A stretch of 64,000 nt of DNA from Diplonema papillatum (lineage: Eukaryota; Euglenozoa; Diplonemea; Diplonemida; Diplonemidae). Shown here piece after piece: positions 1 to 12,251 of this stretch. Below the pieces are notes generated by a model that was not told the DNA's origin, made no database searches, and was given only the letters and a program-made list of their open reading frames with translations. Position 1 is the stretch's first letter; each line of letters opens with the position of its first letter. The translations under genes were made by a program, and so were the position numbers. The stretch covers positions 108,276-172,275 of the forward strand of contig JAPJBO010000475.1 in NCBI GenBank assembly GCA_030068145.1. The letters run 5' to 3'.

Positions 1-1896
1 GCGGGAAAAGATTTTCTCGAACAAAGAGCGACGGAGAGAAAGGGTCGCAGAGACTGTCTCGTCGGGGGGCGGTTGCCGGCAAGCGAAGCCGCGAAGAAAT
101 GTGAAGACGGGGTTTTGCCTGAAGGCTGAAAGAAGAGAAGCGGCGAACGAGCTCTGCAGGGGGAGGTCGCTACAATAGGTACTGCGTTTGGGAATAAGGG
201 GGAGCCAAAAAAAGTTTCCGGGAAATCGGGGGGGGGTGGAGGGGAGTCGTTGTCAATGGTGCTGGTTTTTTGAGGAATCAGGAACGGCAAGAAAATTCTT
301 TTTGACGGCCGTCTCCGTCGGGGGGGGGACGGGGGGAGGCGGGGGCATACCTTCACGGCTGGCTGCGAGGCAGCGTCGCGTGTCGGCCGGCGCGGCTTCG
401 GCCGCTCGGCGGGCCTTGGACCCGGCAGCGGCGGCGTTGCCGGCGGGTTCGGCAGGAGAAGCGGCGGCACGGCCTTTTCGGCGAGGCGCTTCACGATCTC
501 CCACGACCCCCTCCTGAAGGCCCACAGCGCCCCGTCCACGACGTAGAAGCCTTCAGCCCCAGAGCAGGCCCAGATGCAGCCGCGCTGGTACCGCGGGACA
601 AGTGTGTCTGCATCGGACGCGTCAGCACTGCTGGATGCATTCGACGAGCGCAGGATCCACGAACCACCATGACCATCTTCGACAGGCCCGGTACGTGATG
701 GTAGCGAAAGGCTGGCACCCGCCGTCCACTCGACGACGCCGTCGTCGACATCGATCATCATTAACGGAAGCGCCTGCGTCGCGGCCAGCGGGGAGGCCGA
801 CGTGATTGTCCGCCAGACTTCCGCGACGACGTTGAAGATCGACACCGTGAACTCGAGCGCCCCGCCCTGCCCGAAGCCGCCGGCGACGGCGAGCGTAGCG
901 CCGTCCGCCAGCAGCGCCGCGGCGTGGCACGACCGCTTGACGCCCGAAGGCGGGAGGCGGCGCCACGTCTGCTTCTCGAGCCCGAACTCCCACAGCTCGT
1001 CCGACGCCCGCGGCGGGACCAGCGACCCGCAGCCGCCGTGCACCAGCAGCGCCTTCTTCAACGGAAGCAGGGTCAGCGTGTGATGGCAGACAGGTGCGGG
1101 AAGCTGCGCCGGCTTCGTTCCTGGGACGTGCATTTAGGCATAATTGCACGGCTGCCGGTCATGACAGGCCAAAACCAACACCAATGAAAATGCCCGAATT
1201 TTTGCGGAAGTGCGCACTTCCTCGGGCAGGGTGGCCGTTCAATTCGACGCCCTGGTGTCAACGAAATCAAACGCCATTCCCTGACAGGGCAAGAGACGCG
1301 GTCGCAGGCATACCTTGGTTGATGCGGATCCATCTGCGTTGGGATGTCGTCGTCAGGTCGACAGCAAACATGGAGCAGCTGATGCCTCGGCCATGAGGGG
1401 CCAAACCGCCATGGACTACAAATTTTGAGCCTGTGGGTGTGTGGGGGAGTGGCTGTTGCTGGAGGTCCGAAAGCATCTACTCGGCATTCGCTCCTTGAAT
1501 GATGTTGTCGTCCGTCGAAGCACACTGCGCCCCGTTGGGCAAGAGAGGGGGCTGGATACCTATCGTCGTCGCGGCAGCCAGGATGCCGAGCGGTGCCTCT
1601 CCTGCTACTTCTGCCCGGAGCCACCGATTGTCAGTTTGCGCATCCGCATCGGTGCTGAGACAATAGAGCTCTCCTCTGAAGCAGCACAGCAGACTCCGAC
1701 GCCACGCCACCGTCGCGCAGTGCTCCGGCAACGCCTCGAAGCCGCCATTTTGCACCTGGGCCGAGCAGGCCGCCTCCTTCGCTCGCTGCTGCACCTCCTT
1801 CAACAACCGGCGTCGATCGCGGGAAGCGCTTCGCACCTTCGGGATGTTCGGAGTCTCCAAGTAAGGCCGCACGGCCCCGGCAAAATTCGCCGACAT
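1..1896 (-). CDS. Kelch-repeat protein (3' end outside the window)
   Basis: Four exons can be joined with matching codon phase: 1560-1896, 1314-1430, 351-1120, and 1-153, which runs off the window. Donors are GTATCC, GTATGC and GTATGC. About 459 codons are visible. The translation has kelch blades: segments such as KFVVHGGLAPHG, ALLVHGGCGSL...DELWEFGLEKQTWRRLPPSG and TLAVAGGFGQG...VSIFNVVAEVW show the double-Gly strand followed by spaced Tyr/Phe and Trp. Kelch blades form a beta-propeller used mainly for protein binding, and the partner is unknown. The start was chosen at the ATG of MSANFAGAV, because no good upstream exon is seen. Exon 3 ends in a Pro/Arg-rich linker, so the fourth exon is the least certain. 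No enzymatic domain is visible. Confidence 0.8.
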
Positions 1897-1941
1897 GGGA
1901 CCGACTCACCTCATGTTTTGATTACGGATGAGGTTCCGCGC

Positions 1942-2112
1942 AGGGATGCGGGTTGCCTGTTGTGAGTTGCCTGTTGTGAGCAACTCGCCAAATTTCCGAG
2001 GGTAAGCGAAGTTCTGAGTAGGGATGCGGGTTGCCTGTTGTGAGTTGCAACTCGCCAAATTTCCGAGGGTAAGCGAAGTTCTGAGTAGGGATGCGGGTTG
2101 CCTGTTGTGAGC
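1942..2112. repeat. 67-bp tandem repeat upstream of the kelch gene
   Basis: About two and a half direct copies of a roughly 67-bp unit, each starting with GGGATGCGGGTTGCCTG, lie at 1943, 2021 and 2088. The first interval is lengthened by a small internal duplication. The array lies just 5' of the kelch start codon, so it could be part of its promoter or leader; no function is shown. Confidence 0.8.
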
Positions 2113-4342
2113 GACTCGCGAAGGATCTCTTCCTCTCGCAATGCAAGGCCCACAGCAATAATCAGTGGCAGCCAGCAGCACCGATTGTTCTTCGCCGCTT
2201 TTCGCGTTGCCCTGATGACGCAGACATGGCTGGAATATTTCTCTGTGACACGTGCTCTTTTGTGCCAAAATTGCAAGGGTAACCGTGTGCACGATTGGGC
2301 GTGTCGTTTCTCGCCTTCCAGCACTTCATCAGTCCTTTTCGCACGGACAGCTCGGTGAAGAGAACGGAGTGCGACGAGTGAAGTAGTGTCGTCCCCCTTT
2401 GAGAACAGTCTTCCGTATCTGAACTGAAACAGTGAGACGAAGGGGAGGAAGATGAAGGCTCCTGCTTATTATTATTCGCCACGCACAGGTTGGTGCACTT
2501 CTCGGCGTGTCGTTACCAATAATCTGAACACAAAACGGATTTCCCTCTGAAACAGGTCGCTGAGGAGAAGACTCTTTGGGAGGAGCCTCGGCAACGCTTC
2601 TGGGCTGTTCAAGTCCCTTTTTAGTGGGTCGATGACCCATGTAATTCGCGTCTGCTATATTCGCAAAATGGTGGTCCGACCTTTCAATTTTGGGGGCGGG
2701 AAGAGGAATGCCCAGGCTCTGTCAAAACCCTCTGCGAGGTCTGAGCTGGAGAAAACAGACAACTTGGACAAGACGGAGTAGCAGTCCCGTGTGCTCCTCC
2801 CCCAACACGATCGATTAGTGTGCAGTAAGCGGGTGTGCATCGTTATGTGACGAAGTGACGAAGTGTTCGCGGCAGCTTTTTTTTCGTTCTTCAACGTATT
2901 TGCGAGCTCGCAATCGCTATCACGGCTCTGTCGATAGTTCGCAGAAGCCCCCTGGTCGCTCAATGTCTAAGCTGTGGGAGGCCTGACGGACCGTCGCGTG
3001 CAGATTTTCCCCCTTCCACGCGATGAGGCATTTCCGGACTTCGACATTTAAGAGATTCCCGCTACGCTTTCGATGTGATTTCTTTCTGATAAGTGAGTGG
3101 TAGCGATGGGAAACAGTTCGCCTGGCAAGCCAGAAGGTATCATTACTTTACTACACTCTAAGTACAGTAAGTGCTCACAGCAGTTCGGCGCCGCGCCGGC
3201 CCGGGTCAATTTCTTGTTCGAATGGATGTTCTAGTTATGTATAGCAAAATACATGATTCCGATACGCATGTTTATAGCAGCGTTCGGTGCTGTTAATACT
3301 CGAGCTACTGGTTGTTGTGGATCTAGTTGCCAAAATGAGTGCGGATGAAAACCGTCCATTCCGGTTTCGGAGCCGTTGTGTCCCGACCCGCATGGACAGG
3401 AAAAAGCATCTCAGCTGAAGAGAGGACGTCTTTAAAATATTTCACTTGGTTGAGACACTGATGAAACGGACAGCGAAACAAACGAATACCGACCAGAACA
3501 GTGGGGGACGAGAAAAGAGAGAGTAAGCGAGAGACGTCCAAATATGAGCTGCGCTTTCTTTCAGTTGCTGATTTGTGTTTATCGGCCAGTCCAAGCCACT
3601 TTGTAGAGTGTCATGCCACGGTTTCTGAGAAATTGCACAACGGCACGTCTGTAATGACCGTTTGCTCGCCTCATTTTGTAACCGGTTGTGAGACACGAAT
3701 GCTTCATTGCTGGCTGGTTGCTAATTGACACTAGCTCGTCGGATCGTGCCTGAATTGTTTTCCTCCTGCAGCTACGGTTAGCTGCTGGATGCGGCATGGA
3801 CTGGCCAATAGAGGAGGTCGACTCAGCGTGTGTGGGGTCGATTGGTCAGCTAAAATATGTCTGAATTGAACAACAGGTGGGACGGGACTCTCTAAAAAAT
3901 CCAACAACAAAAAAACTAAGAGACAAAACAAGCGTAAGCGAAAATCCTGAGCTTTCGACAGGCTCGAAAACACAGGTCACGTTTCTGAGTGGGTCCTACT
4001 ATCTGCGCGAAACCTGTTACGAACGGAACGGTGTTGTACAACCACCTACATGAACTCGCGCTCTATTGCGGACTGGCCCGGTGGTCCAAAGCCCTGCAGA
4101 CCGTCTAGCAAATGAGACGCAGTCGTGTGTTCGTACATGAGAGTATAGTTTTGCTTCGATTTGCCCGGTATTTGTAATTATTGCTTGGTGGCACCGACCG
4201 GTCAATGGTAACACTGTTTACTTGGGGCGCGAAACCCGTTCCAGCATCTTGTCACATTGTTCGCGTAGTGAGAGGCCCACTCACTTGGGTGTTGGCTAAC
4301 TTGGCCAGTTCTTCGTTTGGTACAAGAACGCATCCGTGCTCG
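2113..4342. other. No supported gene
   Basis: Open frames here are short, overlapping and without recognisable domains. One minus-strand frame near 2520-2640 (starting MGHRPTKKGLEQ) could be a small exon, because it runs into a GTAACG donor, but nothing confirms it. Confidence 0.5.
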
Positions 4343-5302
4343 TCATACGATGTTGCAAATAATGTTGTTCTCAGCCACGAAACTCCATTTTCGGGCGCCA
4401 GAGCGAAGGTAGAGGGGCCTGCTGTCGCGGCCGTCGTAGGGTTGTGGCTGAGGGTCAGAGGTCCGGAAGCCGCCGGAGGGAGGGTAGAGTCGGGCGCCGC
4501 TTGCGGGGAGCGGTGCAGGTTTTGGCCGGTGCTGCTGTTGCGATTGTTGGTGTTGGCGCTCCGGCTGTTGCCGTTGCTGCGGGGCTCGGAGCTGCTGGGA
4601 CCGCTGCTCAGAGAGGTTTGAAGGTCGTTGGTGAAGATGGTGCTGCTGCGGCTGTTGGCATTGTTGCAGCGGGCGAAGCTGCTGCTGCTGGGACCGCTGC
4701 TCAGAGAGGTTTGAAGGCTGTTGGTGTGGGTGCTGCTGCTGCGGCTGTTGGCGTTGTTGCGGTGGGCAAAGCTGCTGCTGTTGCTGCTGCTGTCGGGACC
4801 GCTTCTCAGAATGGGCCGAAGGTCGTTGGTGTTGAGGCCAGTCAGCAAGCGGCTTTCGGGAAGGCTGTACTTCGCTCCACGACAAGCGCCTATCGAACTC
4901 AGGAGAGTCGGGCACTGGTTGCAACGGCCCGCGCGCACTTTTCTTCATGCAGGAGACTATCGGCCGCAGCAGTGTAAGGCACCGGCAGCGGATTTCCGGA
5001 CAAGCCAGCGACGCTTCAAGAGGTTGCATACATACGGAACAGAGCGTTCCCGAGGACGGCACCGAGCACGGGACCGCGCCCGATGTGCGCGATCCGCAGT
5101 CAGATCCTACAATGTCGTCGGCCCACGAAATGCTTGGCCGGTCGTCTTTGCCGCCTCGCTGGCATCCTTCGTCACTGCTCCGCGTCAGCCCCTGACTGAC
5201 GATCGTTTCGCGACTCCCGCTTCTGCTTTCCGCCTCCATATTTCTTAGGCTCTCCATGTTTCTTAGGCTCTCCATGTTTCTTAGGCTCTCCCAGCCATTC
5301 AT
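4343..5302 (-). CDS. Gln-rich low-complexity protein, probable 5' exon
   Basis: An open frame of 319 codons. The N-terminus has a tandem NMESLR motif. A middle segment has spaced cysteines (CSVCMQPLEASLACPEIRCRC). The C-terminal half contains three degenerate copies of a Gln-rich unit ending near PSNLSEQRSQ. The frame ends ICNI followed by GTATGA, which resembles the donor used by neighbouring genes. The final Val-stop may therefore be intron read-through, with more exons to the left that I could not place. Poly-Gln tracts of this kind are common in nuclear proteins of protists but do not define a function. Whether it is a real gene is moderately supported by length and codon-level repeats, not by homology. 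Confidence 0.45.
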   Translation of the reverse strand: MNGWESLRNMESLRNMESLRNMEAESRSGSRETIVSQGLTRSSDEGCQRGGKDDRPSISWADDIVGSDCGSRTSGAVPCSVPSSGTLCSVCMQPLEASLACPEIRCRCLTLLRPIVSCMKKSARGPLQPVPDSPEFDRRLSWSEVQPSRKPLADWPQHQRPSAHSEKRSRQQQQQQQLCPPQQRQQPQQQHPHQQPSNLSEQRSQQQQLRPLQQCQQPQQHHLHQRPSNLSEQRSQQLRAPQQRQQPERQHQQSQQQHRPKPAPLPASGARLYPPSGGFRTSDPQPQPYDGRDSRPLYLRSGARKWSFVAENNIICNIV

Positions 5303-5830
5303 GCCCCGAAGGGCCCCCCTTGTGGTGTTAGGATAGAAACGAAATACTCGACGGGCTGGGTCCCAGAGACTACACTGTTGGCCTTTTGTCGCGTTTGTGA
5401 ACAGTCCTACGCACCACAGAAAGCTAACTCATATTTATTATGCGGTCCCCAGCACCCCAAGTGCCGGGCAAACTGGTGCAGCGAAATCACGTCTTGTGAT
5501 GGAACGAGAGAAAACGGCTCAGTGAGAAGTCAACACGCCATTGCACCCTCCTCGGCTAGGTCGCGACGACAGGAAGGCGAAACGGGATAGCGGTCCATGT
5601 CCCAATGCAGCGCTGAAGGACACGGCCCGTTGGTGCTTTCTTGCAAATTGCGTTTCTCGTGAAACACATACGGAGAAGCAATTGCACGCTGCACTCCAAG
5701 AGCGATCTCCTCTGTGTGGAACGGCCACGTGCCACCGACGCGGATGGTGGCAAGAGGAGAGGGGGGAATGAGCGGGAAAGCGCTGGAACCAGGTGCATCG
5801 AGAGGCTGTAAACCCGTAGCAGCAGCACCT

Positions 5831-8800
5831 TTAAACCTGATCAGGTCCAGGAGGCTGACCAGCGGTATCCGCTGTCGCGTTTTGGAGCTGCTTGTACTCG
5901 TCCATGACACCGGACATGTGCCCAAACCGGTTATCGAACTCATCGAGCTGATCACGTTTGCGGAGCGGGCTGGGCTTCCAGCCGAGGTACGTTTCTTGCT
6001 GGTGGATCTTTCCTTGCCCGAGCTCTAGCTGTTCGCGCAGCTGCGACTCGATTTCGAGCGCGTCGTTGATGTATTCGAGCGGCTTCATCTTGAAGGCAGC
6101 TCGAATCTTCTGCACGCCTTTATTCGCGCCACGGGTCTTGGCGTAACGACTCATTGCACCTCTCTCGAACCGCCGTCTCACCTCTGCATGCAGCTGTAGA
6201 TGCGTGCCTCTCTGCGTTGTTCTGGAGTGGCGTTCTGCCAAACTTTCCACATCACTCGGCCGCATCTCATGCCGAAGCTGGAACCTTGCGGCCCTCCGCA
6301 GCTCCCTATATCTCTCCTGTTCTTTTGTGAAGTCTGGCATGACCCCAGGAGGTGTATCCCGGCTGCTAAGCCGCAGCGCAGCGACGTCATCGAGCAGGTC
6401 AGGTTCCTCTTCCTTCACTCTGTCGTACAGCATCTTCAGAGCTTTGTGATACGTGTAGTACTGAAACTCCTTCTTTTCCGCCGCAACGGTGTCGCGAAGG
6501 TGCTGGTCTTTGGTGTGGCATCTGTGTGGATTCATCATCATGAGAGCTTTAGAAAGACTGCATTTGAATCCGACTTGTTTGGCAATGTCCACCTGTATCG
6601 AATGCGTGGCGAGCCGCTAATCAACTACGAACAAAAAACGACATACTTCTCAAGCTCTTTTATGAACCACTCTTCGATAACCTTCAGCTTTACAAGAGCC
6701 ATTGCGTTGATTTCGGAAGACATTTTACCTGTTTTGTGGTCGCGAATTCGGAGGAAGTACTCACGATACGGATTGGCATATGCGGCGGGAGCGATGTTTT
6801 CGGTTTGCGGGAACGGCAGACGACCCTGCTCGGTAGCTTCACCAAGTTTTTAAGACGAATGCCGAATCAAAAGGAGCATACCGTCTTCCAGAGTGATCTG
6901 GGTAGCTGTGTCCAGTGGGGTGTCCTTCTTGCTGTCACCTTGGTTGAGGTCGTCTTCCGACGTTGCTGTAGATTTTTGGTTCACACTCAAATATCTCTGT
7001 TTCTTGTGTGGAGAGAAAAAAGGGGTCTCAGCCTAGTTCTCGCATCTCTTCTCAGGATGAAGATCCTTCTCGGAAAAGAACCGTATACGTCAAACGTCGA
7101 TCCCCCTCATAATCGTTTTGCTTCTCGTTTTTTTTTTGGGATTCGCGTGGGGCTTTGTAAGAGCTGTTTGCAGCTCGGCGCACATCATGACATGATGGTC
7201 AAGGTGCTGAGGACAGACACATCAACTATGGGCCTCAAACTAAACCCTCCTTTTTCCCCGACGATGGTCGCGTTTCTGGACCGATCTCGTTTGGCTTGGA
7301 AACGCTCATCGCTTTTATCTTAACCCTTTACCGACCATCTACGCATATATGCGTAGGTAATGCAGCGAATATCATGAGTAGCTCCCGAAGGGTGCCCCTG
7401 TGGTTAATCCGGCACCCAAGGGACGTATTTTAAAGATTTCTTAGCGTATCTTTCCATTAAAGCAACTGCCGACAAAAAAGAGTGCCTGCCCCCCCTCTTT
7501 TTTCACGGCTGGAACTCGAGGTGTCCCCAGAAAACTGGGAGGTTTTCTTGGGCCAGTCACACACGGATTTTGAAATATCAGCACCGGTACCAAAAAAACG
7601 AGCAGGACAGAACTGCGGACTGAACAAAAGAACTGCAAAAAATGGTCAGGAAAGGCGTGATTGTCAGTGATGAAGTGTGCGATTCAGAAAGCACATCGTC
7701 CGAGACAGAGTCGGACAGCTCGTCGACGGATGAGGAAGAGGTGAAGCCGAGAAAGTCCCCTTCCCGTGCGCAGAAACCTGAAAAGCAGACTGGGAAGCCT
7801 CAGCAGCCGGTAGATGGGTGGACAGAGGGTATGGGGCCTGTGGATGACTTCCTGAGAAAGTTGCCTGCGGACACCTTTCGCACGTGCACCGTCGTTGATT
7901 CCCTGGAGCAGTACGGAAGCAGGCGCGAATTCGGGTCCATACCCGGGGTGACACTGAGACTGAGAAACGAGCAGAAGGGGTGTGAATGCGCCTACATCGC
8001 GTTGTGGCGTGCACTTGCATGGCGAACTACCGGAAAGACAGATCTCCCGACTAAGGCTGTCGTGAGATGCTTCACCTTGCCAGGAAGTACGCACAGCGTG
8101 GGCACTGGCTGTATTTCGACAACTACTATACCAGTGTCCCACTAATGCTTGCTCTATCCAGCATGGGGTTCCATTCGTGTGGTACAGTACGGTCGAACCG
8201 GAAAGGGCTCCCATTACTTCGCGAGAAAAAGGAGAAGAAACGTGGCCGACCAAGTAAGATCGAGAAGGCCAAGGCACCGCAGCGTGGGGACTCTTTTTTC
8301 ATGCAATCCGGACCGGTCACTTACGTGGAGTGGCACGACAAACGGGAGGTCAAAATGTTGTCCACCCTCCCGATCGGGGCATCCACAACTGAGGTCCAGA
8401 GACGACCCAAAGGTTCTTGTGGAAGAAAGGAACCAGTGCAAAAACCCGATATCGTCGAGTCCTACAACGCGTACATGGGCGGTGTCGACCTCAGCGACCA
8501 GCTCATGGCCAGTTGTGGCCGGCTCATGAAGGGTCGGAGGTGGTACCTGAAGCTTTTCTTCTACTTGTTGGAAGTTTCGTGCCTCAACGCATCTGTTATT
8601 TGGAAACATCTCCACAAAGACGATCTGCAGAGCTTTTCCTTCGCTAACTTCAAGCGTGCGCTTATTGCGGGGCTCCTGAACGCAGATCCTGCCGATGACA
8701 GCAGCACAGAACCGGATGAGGTAAGTGCCGGCCCCGAACCCACGACTCCCACCAAATCGCAGCAGGACAGCGCACCGTCGACCCCATTCTCGCCAAGTAC

Positions 8801-11800
8801 TCCGTCACGTGCTGACGATCATCCGTGCCGGCTTGACGGTAAAACCCACTACCTTGTGCCCCTGGACCGCCGGACGACTTGCAAGTGCCACGTGCAGCGC
8901 AAGGACGTCCAATACATGTGCAAGCAGTGTGGTGTGCCATTGTGCCCTGCACCCTGCTTTGGGCGGTTTCACACCAAGCAGGACCACAAATTCGACGACC
9001 CGAACTTGAAGGACGCGCAGCGCCGACTCAAGGATCCCAACGGGCGCCCATTCAAGCGCGGGAGGAAGCGCAGTCTCCAGTCAAACAACAGCCCTGCGCA
9101 CAACAAGCGCAAGACCTGAGGCTGTGCTTGGATCGCCTTCTACTTTTTCGACGCGTAGGAGTGCAATCTCGCTACCAATTTCGTCTCTCTTCATACCTTC
9201 CGTGGCAGAGCTTATTATTTCACTCTCATTCTTTCGTAAAGTTTCCAGGTGGCTGGCTGAGCAACGCCTGGCCAACCGGACACGATACTTTTGCGACGGC
9301 CCGGCCCCCCTGCACGCCGAACATGACATGAGTGCCTGATACAAGACCAGCACGAATGGGAGGCAGCGACCGAAACGAACCCGGAGAGAGGCGAGAAGAA
9401 CACTGCGAACCAATAGCGCACTCGACGATGGTTGCAGGACCAATGAATAGCGGGAAACAACTTCACACCCTGCCGACCTGGAACAGCTTTCGCACGGCAA
9501 AAAGCCTGGATACCTGTTGCGGCAAATGGCCGCAATGAAAAGATCGACGAAAATGCGCTTAGTTCCACCCCTCGGATGCCACAAATCTTGCTGTCGGCGG
9601 CTTGATACACCCCGGACGAAGTGTACCCGAAAATAGGCAATTTCCTCAGAATAACCCCCCCAGGCATCTTGTTAAGAACCATCCATCCATCCATCAGCCG
9701 GCTGACCCCCCCCCCCCCCCCCCTCAGGCTATTTTCACTGTGGAGGGGGGAGACGCTACCTGTCACACTCTAAGGTGGTCACCACGGTGGGCGGTCAGAA
9801 AAAAAAAATTTTTTTTTGCCCCAAATACCCCAAATACCACACTTCGGAAAATTTTTGTGGGCCCACTTTTGGCAGGGAATTTTGACCATTTCACCTTAGA
9901 GAATTTGACCACCCAGCCTCCAGGGCAACTGCACTGTAGAGGGGGGAAAACTTAGTTTAATGTTTAGGCAGAGTACTGCCTCGCATGCATGGGGGGGGGA
10001 GGGGGGGAAAATGTTTCTTGGGTTTGAAGAGCGCGTGGTGCTTGCACCACTTAGGCCAGGTTATTTAACCGCGGATTTAGTGAAGGATTGTTCAGGAAAC
10101 GGTCGCGAGCGAAACCCGACCAGGTAACGACCATTTCACTGTCTTCTTTGTTTTGTGATGCGAACATCACGAGGTGCTGTCCGAAGACACCGCCCACGTG
10201 AGCACTGTTAAGCAGCGGTTGCCAGATACTCCCGTAGCACCTATTCACGGGTTTGCAGGGGTAAAAAGGAAGCCCGGGTTGGGGAGGGTGGTGGGTTTGG
10301 TGCGTAGTATTCTTCTTTTTTTGTTCTTTCTCGGTTCTGGTGGTGCTGCTCCTTCCTTCTCGTCCTGTGTTGGGTTACGACTCTTTTTGTTGTTGTTGTT
10401 GTGGGGGCAGCGCTCTTGTTAAGGATCAGCCACTTTGGCCGGATGGCCGGATAAACCAGACCCCCCCCCCGGTCGGTAAAGGGTTAAAAGAAAGCACCAA
10501 GTAGTGTAAAGCGCACCTGGGACGTTCGATATCGGTATTGTTGTTCCGGTTGCGTTGGAGACACGAAATCGCTTGACCTCGCCGGTGGCGGGATCTTCTA
10601 AGTCCATCCATGTAACGTCAACAGGCTCATCCAAGACCGGATCGATCAGCTTGACTTCGTAGTAGTCCACCCAGGCTTCCGCGAACTGGGTAAGTGCTTG
10701 TCCCGTCTGCGGATCCATTCCGCGCCTCTTCTTCAGGCGAACACCTTCCACCTTCAACTTGTTGGCAGCATGAAACGTGTCGACGACCTTCCCTCGCTGC
10801 CCCTTATCCGCCCCGGAGCAAACTTGTACGATATCACCTGGTACAACTTGCCACTCTTCCTGCAGTATTTAGTTGTCTGTACAGTGCGTACATTCGCAAT
10901 GGCTCTTCGAAAGCCTTACAAACAAATGTTGACCCTGGGTCTTGGGCCTGTGCGTTAGGTGAAGCACAGGTGACGCACTGTGATCTATCCAGAAAGAAAA
11001 TGTTCACAAAGGTAGACCTTCTTGATGAGAGAGAGAGAGTGCAGGCTGATGATGTGCAGCTTTCTTCACTCCAACCTGAGCTGCCACGGCAAAAAAAGTT
11101 GAAGTCACCTGAGGGGGTAATCTCAGGGCCGCCCGCGTGATACGCCGATAAGCAGCGGCTGCCGGCTTCTCCCGTGACACCTTTTATATGTACGCTATAG
11201 AAAGAGTAGCGTTGGCACTCTTACAGGTTCGCTACAATTAGGGCGGGCAGCAGCCTCACAGTAAAACCAGCTTCATGTCGCGAGACAACATTGCGTACGA
11301 AGTCAAGAATGTTAACACCGGCAGTATTTCACATCGAGCCTGCGAACCTCACGATGGTTGAGAACTGAAAACGCGCAATCCATACCGGGTTCATACGCGG
11401 ACCCTTCGGATCGTCTTCCCAACGATACTGGTGCAGTTGCTTGTACATTTGAGCTGTAATGCCCATCGTGTTCCAGTACCGGTCTTCGTCGATCACCCGC
11501 GATGCCCAATACTCATCGTCCGGCCTCCGGATGATCAGGCCCGTCCATTGTGTATCTGAGAGCAATTAGTCAATGAGCTGCAGCACCGGGAGCCAGTAGA
11601 CCGAAGCCAGCCCTCAGCCCTCAGGATGGCGTGTTTTTGATCATGAATCGGGACTAGTTGAGTCCTAACTCTGTTCGCATTCTGCCCGAAAGGGAGTCAA
11701 TTGACTCTGGTGTGCTTCAGCAAGCGTTCATGTCTCCTTCCCCAGATTAGAAGTCCGGCCTTTGTTCGTGAACTGGCGACGAATAAAAGTGCATACCAGG

Positions 11801-11890
11801 AGCGGCTTTTCCCTTGTAAACGGACTTAAATCGCGTTTGGACTTTCTGGAGCAAGCAGTGCCTGGCTTGCCTTGAAACGATGGTTGTCAT
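5831..11890 (-). CDS. Mitochondrial-type ribosomal protein uL24 with long C-terminal extension
   Basis: Six exons join in phase to 536 codons (535 aa): 11797-11890, 11386-11555, 10517-10859, 6882-6965, 6647-6836 and 5831-6557. The first exon encodes a basic, Arg/Lys-rich start (MTTIVSRQARHCLLQK) that resembles a mitochondrial presequence. From residue 89 there is a KOW domain (VVPGDIVQVCSGADKGQRGK), followed by KLKVEGVRLKKR, EVKLIDPVLDEPVDV and VKRFRVSNATGTTIP, the pattern of bacterial/mitochondrial L24. The exon 4/5 junction gives TQITLEDA, matching the conserved tail region of mitochondrial uL24. After that comes about 300 residues of charged, helical sequence that usual uL24 lacks. Intron 3, about 3.55 kb, holds a piggyBac transposon. 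Donors are GTATGC, GTATGG, GTGCGC, GTATGC and GTATGT. Least certain: the exact 5/6 junction. Confidence 0.8.
7642..9119 (+). pseudogene. piggyBac transposase, internally deleted
   Basis: The 5' frame (7642-8070) encodes an acidic, Ser-rich N-terminus (CDSESTSSETESDSSSTDEEE) and about 70 further residues. The 3' frame (from about 8067 to the stop at 9119) is shifted relative to it. The 3' frame has the piggyBac signatures LYFDNYYTSVPL (second catalytic Asp), VESYNAYMGGVDLSDQL and KLFFYLLEVSCLNASVIW. It ends with a Cys/His-rich C-terminus (CKCHVQRKDVQYMCKQCG...) like the zinc-binding tail of this family. The central part, including the block around the first catalytic Asp, is missing. That points to an internal deletion with a frame break. 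Intact piggyBac transposases are usually near 550-600 residues. Confidence 0.85.
9943..10125 (+). repeat. Dispersed repeat X, uninterrupted copy
   Basis: A roughly 180-bp segment begins with AACTTAGTTTAATGTTTAGG, contains a small hairpin (AGGCAG...CTGCCT) and ends near CAGGAAACGGTCGCGAGCG. A second copy in the intron at 24636-26330 is interrupted by a transposon. The hairpin part recurs inverted at 62985, 63265 and 63380. Here it sits inside the piggyBac element. Confidence 0.75.
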
Positions 11891-12251
11891 CGCATACACG
11901 CAGGGTGGGTGACCCCCCACTCTGCCCTCACCCCGCCAGATCCTGGTCATTTTCCATGGTTCCGAAGCTAAAACTCTTGAGCGTTGAGCTTCAGTTTTCG
12001 ATCTTTAGGACTGATTCGGCAATCGATGGCTTCGCACTTATTACAATACCGTATACCTAAAATCAAACATTGGCAACCATTCTCATTCAGTCGTGTAGAC
12101 TTGAGTCCCTCGCAGTCGAACTTTTCGGAAGCGAACGCGATGGCGAAAGTGCGACTATGATGCAGTCACTCCGAAAAGAGACAAGGCAAGGAAACAAAAC
12201 ATGAAAAAACAAAAAGGATTCACGACACGAAGACATGCAACGCTATGACGC
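11891..12251. other. Intergenic, no feature seen
   Basis: This is the space between the uL24 start codon and the stop of the first eL8 copy. No convincing reading frame or repeat was found. Confidence 0.5.

Larger units (their letters stand above)
7320..10487 (+). mobile_element. piggyBac transposon in an intron of the uL24 gene
   Basis: The element is bounded by TTAA at both ends (7320-7323 and 10484-10487), the target duplication of piggyBac elements. It has perfect 13-bp terminal inverted repeats, CCCTTTACCGACC at 7324 and its complement ending at 10483. It carries a piggyBac-type transposase reading frame on the plus strand, opposite to the host gene. Long homopolymer C and G runs and a separate repeat (9943-10125) lie in its 3' half. 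Its ends are intact, but its transposase is broken, so it is unlikely to move itself. Confidence 0.93.
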
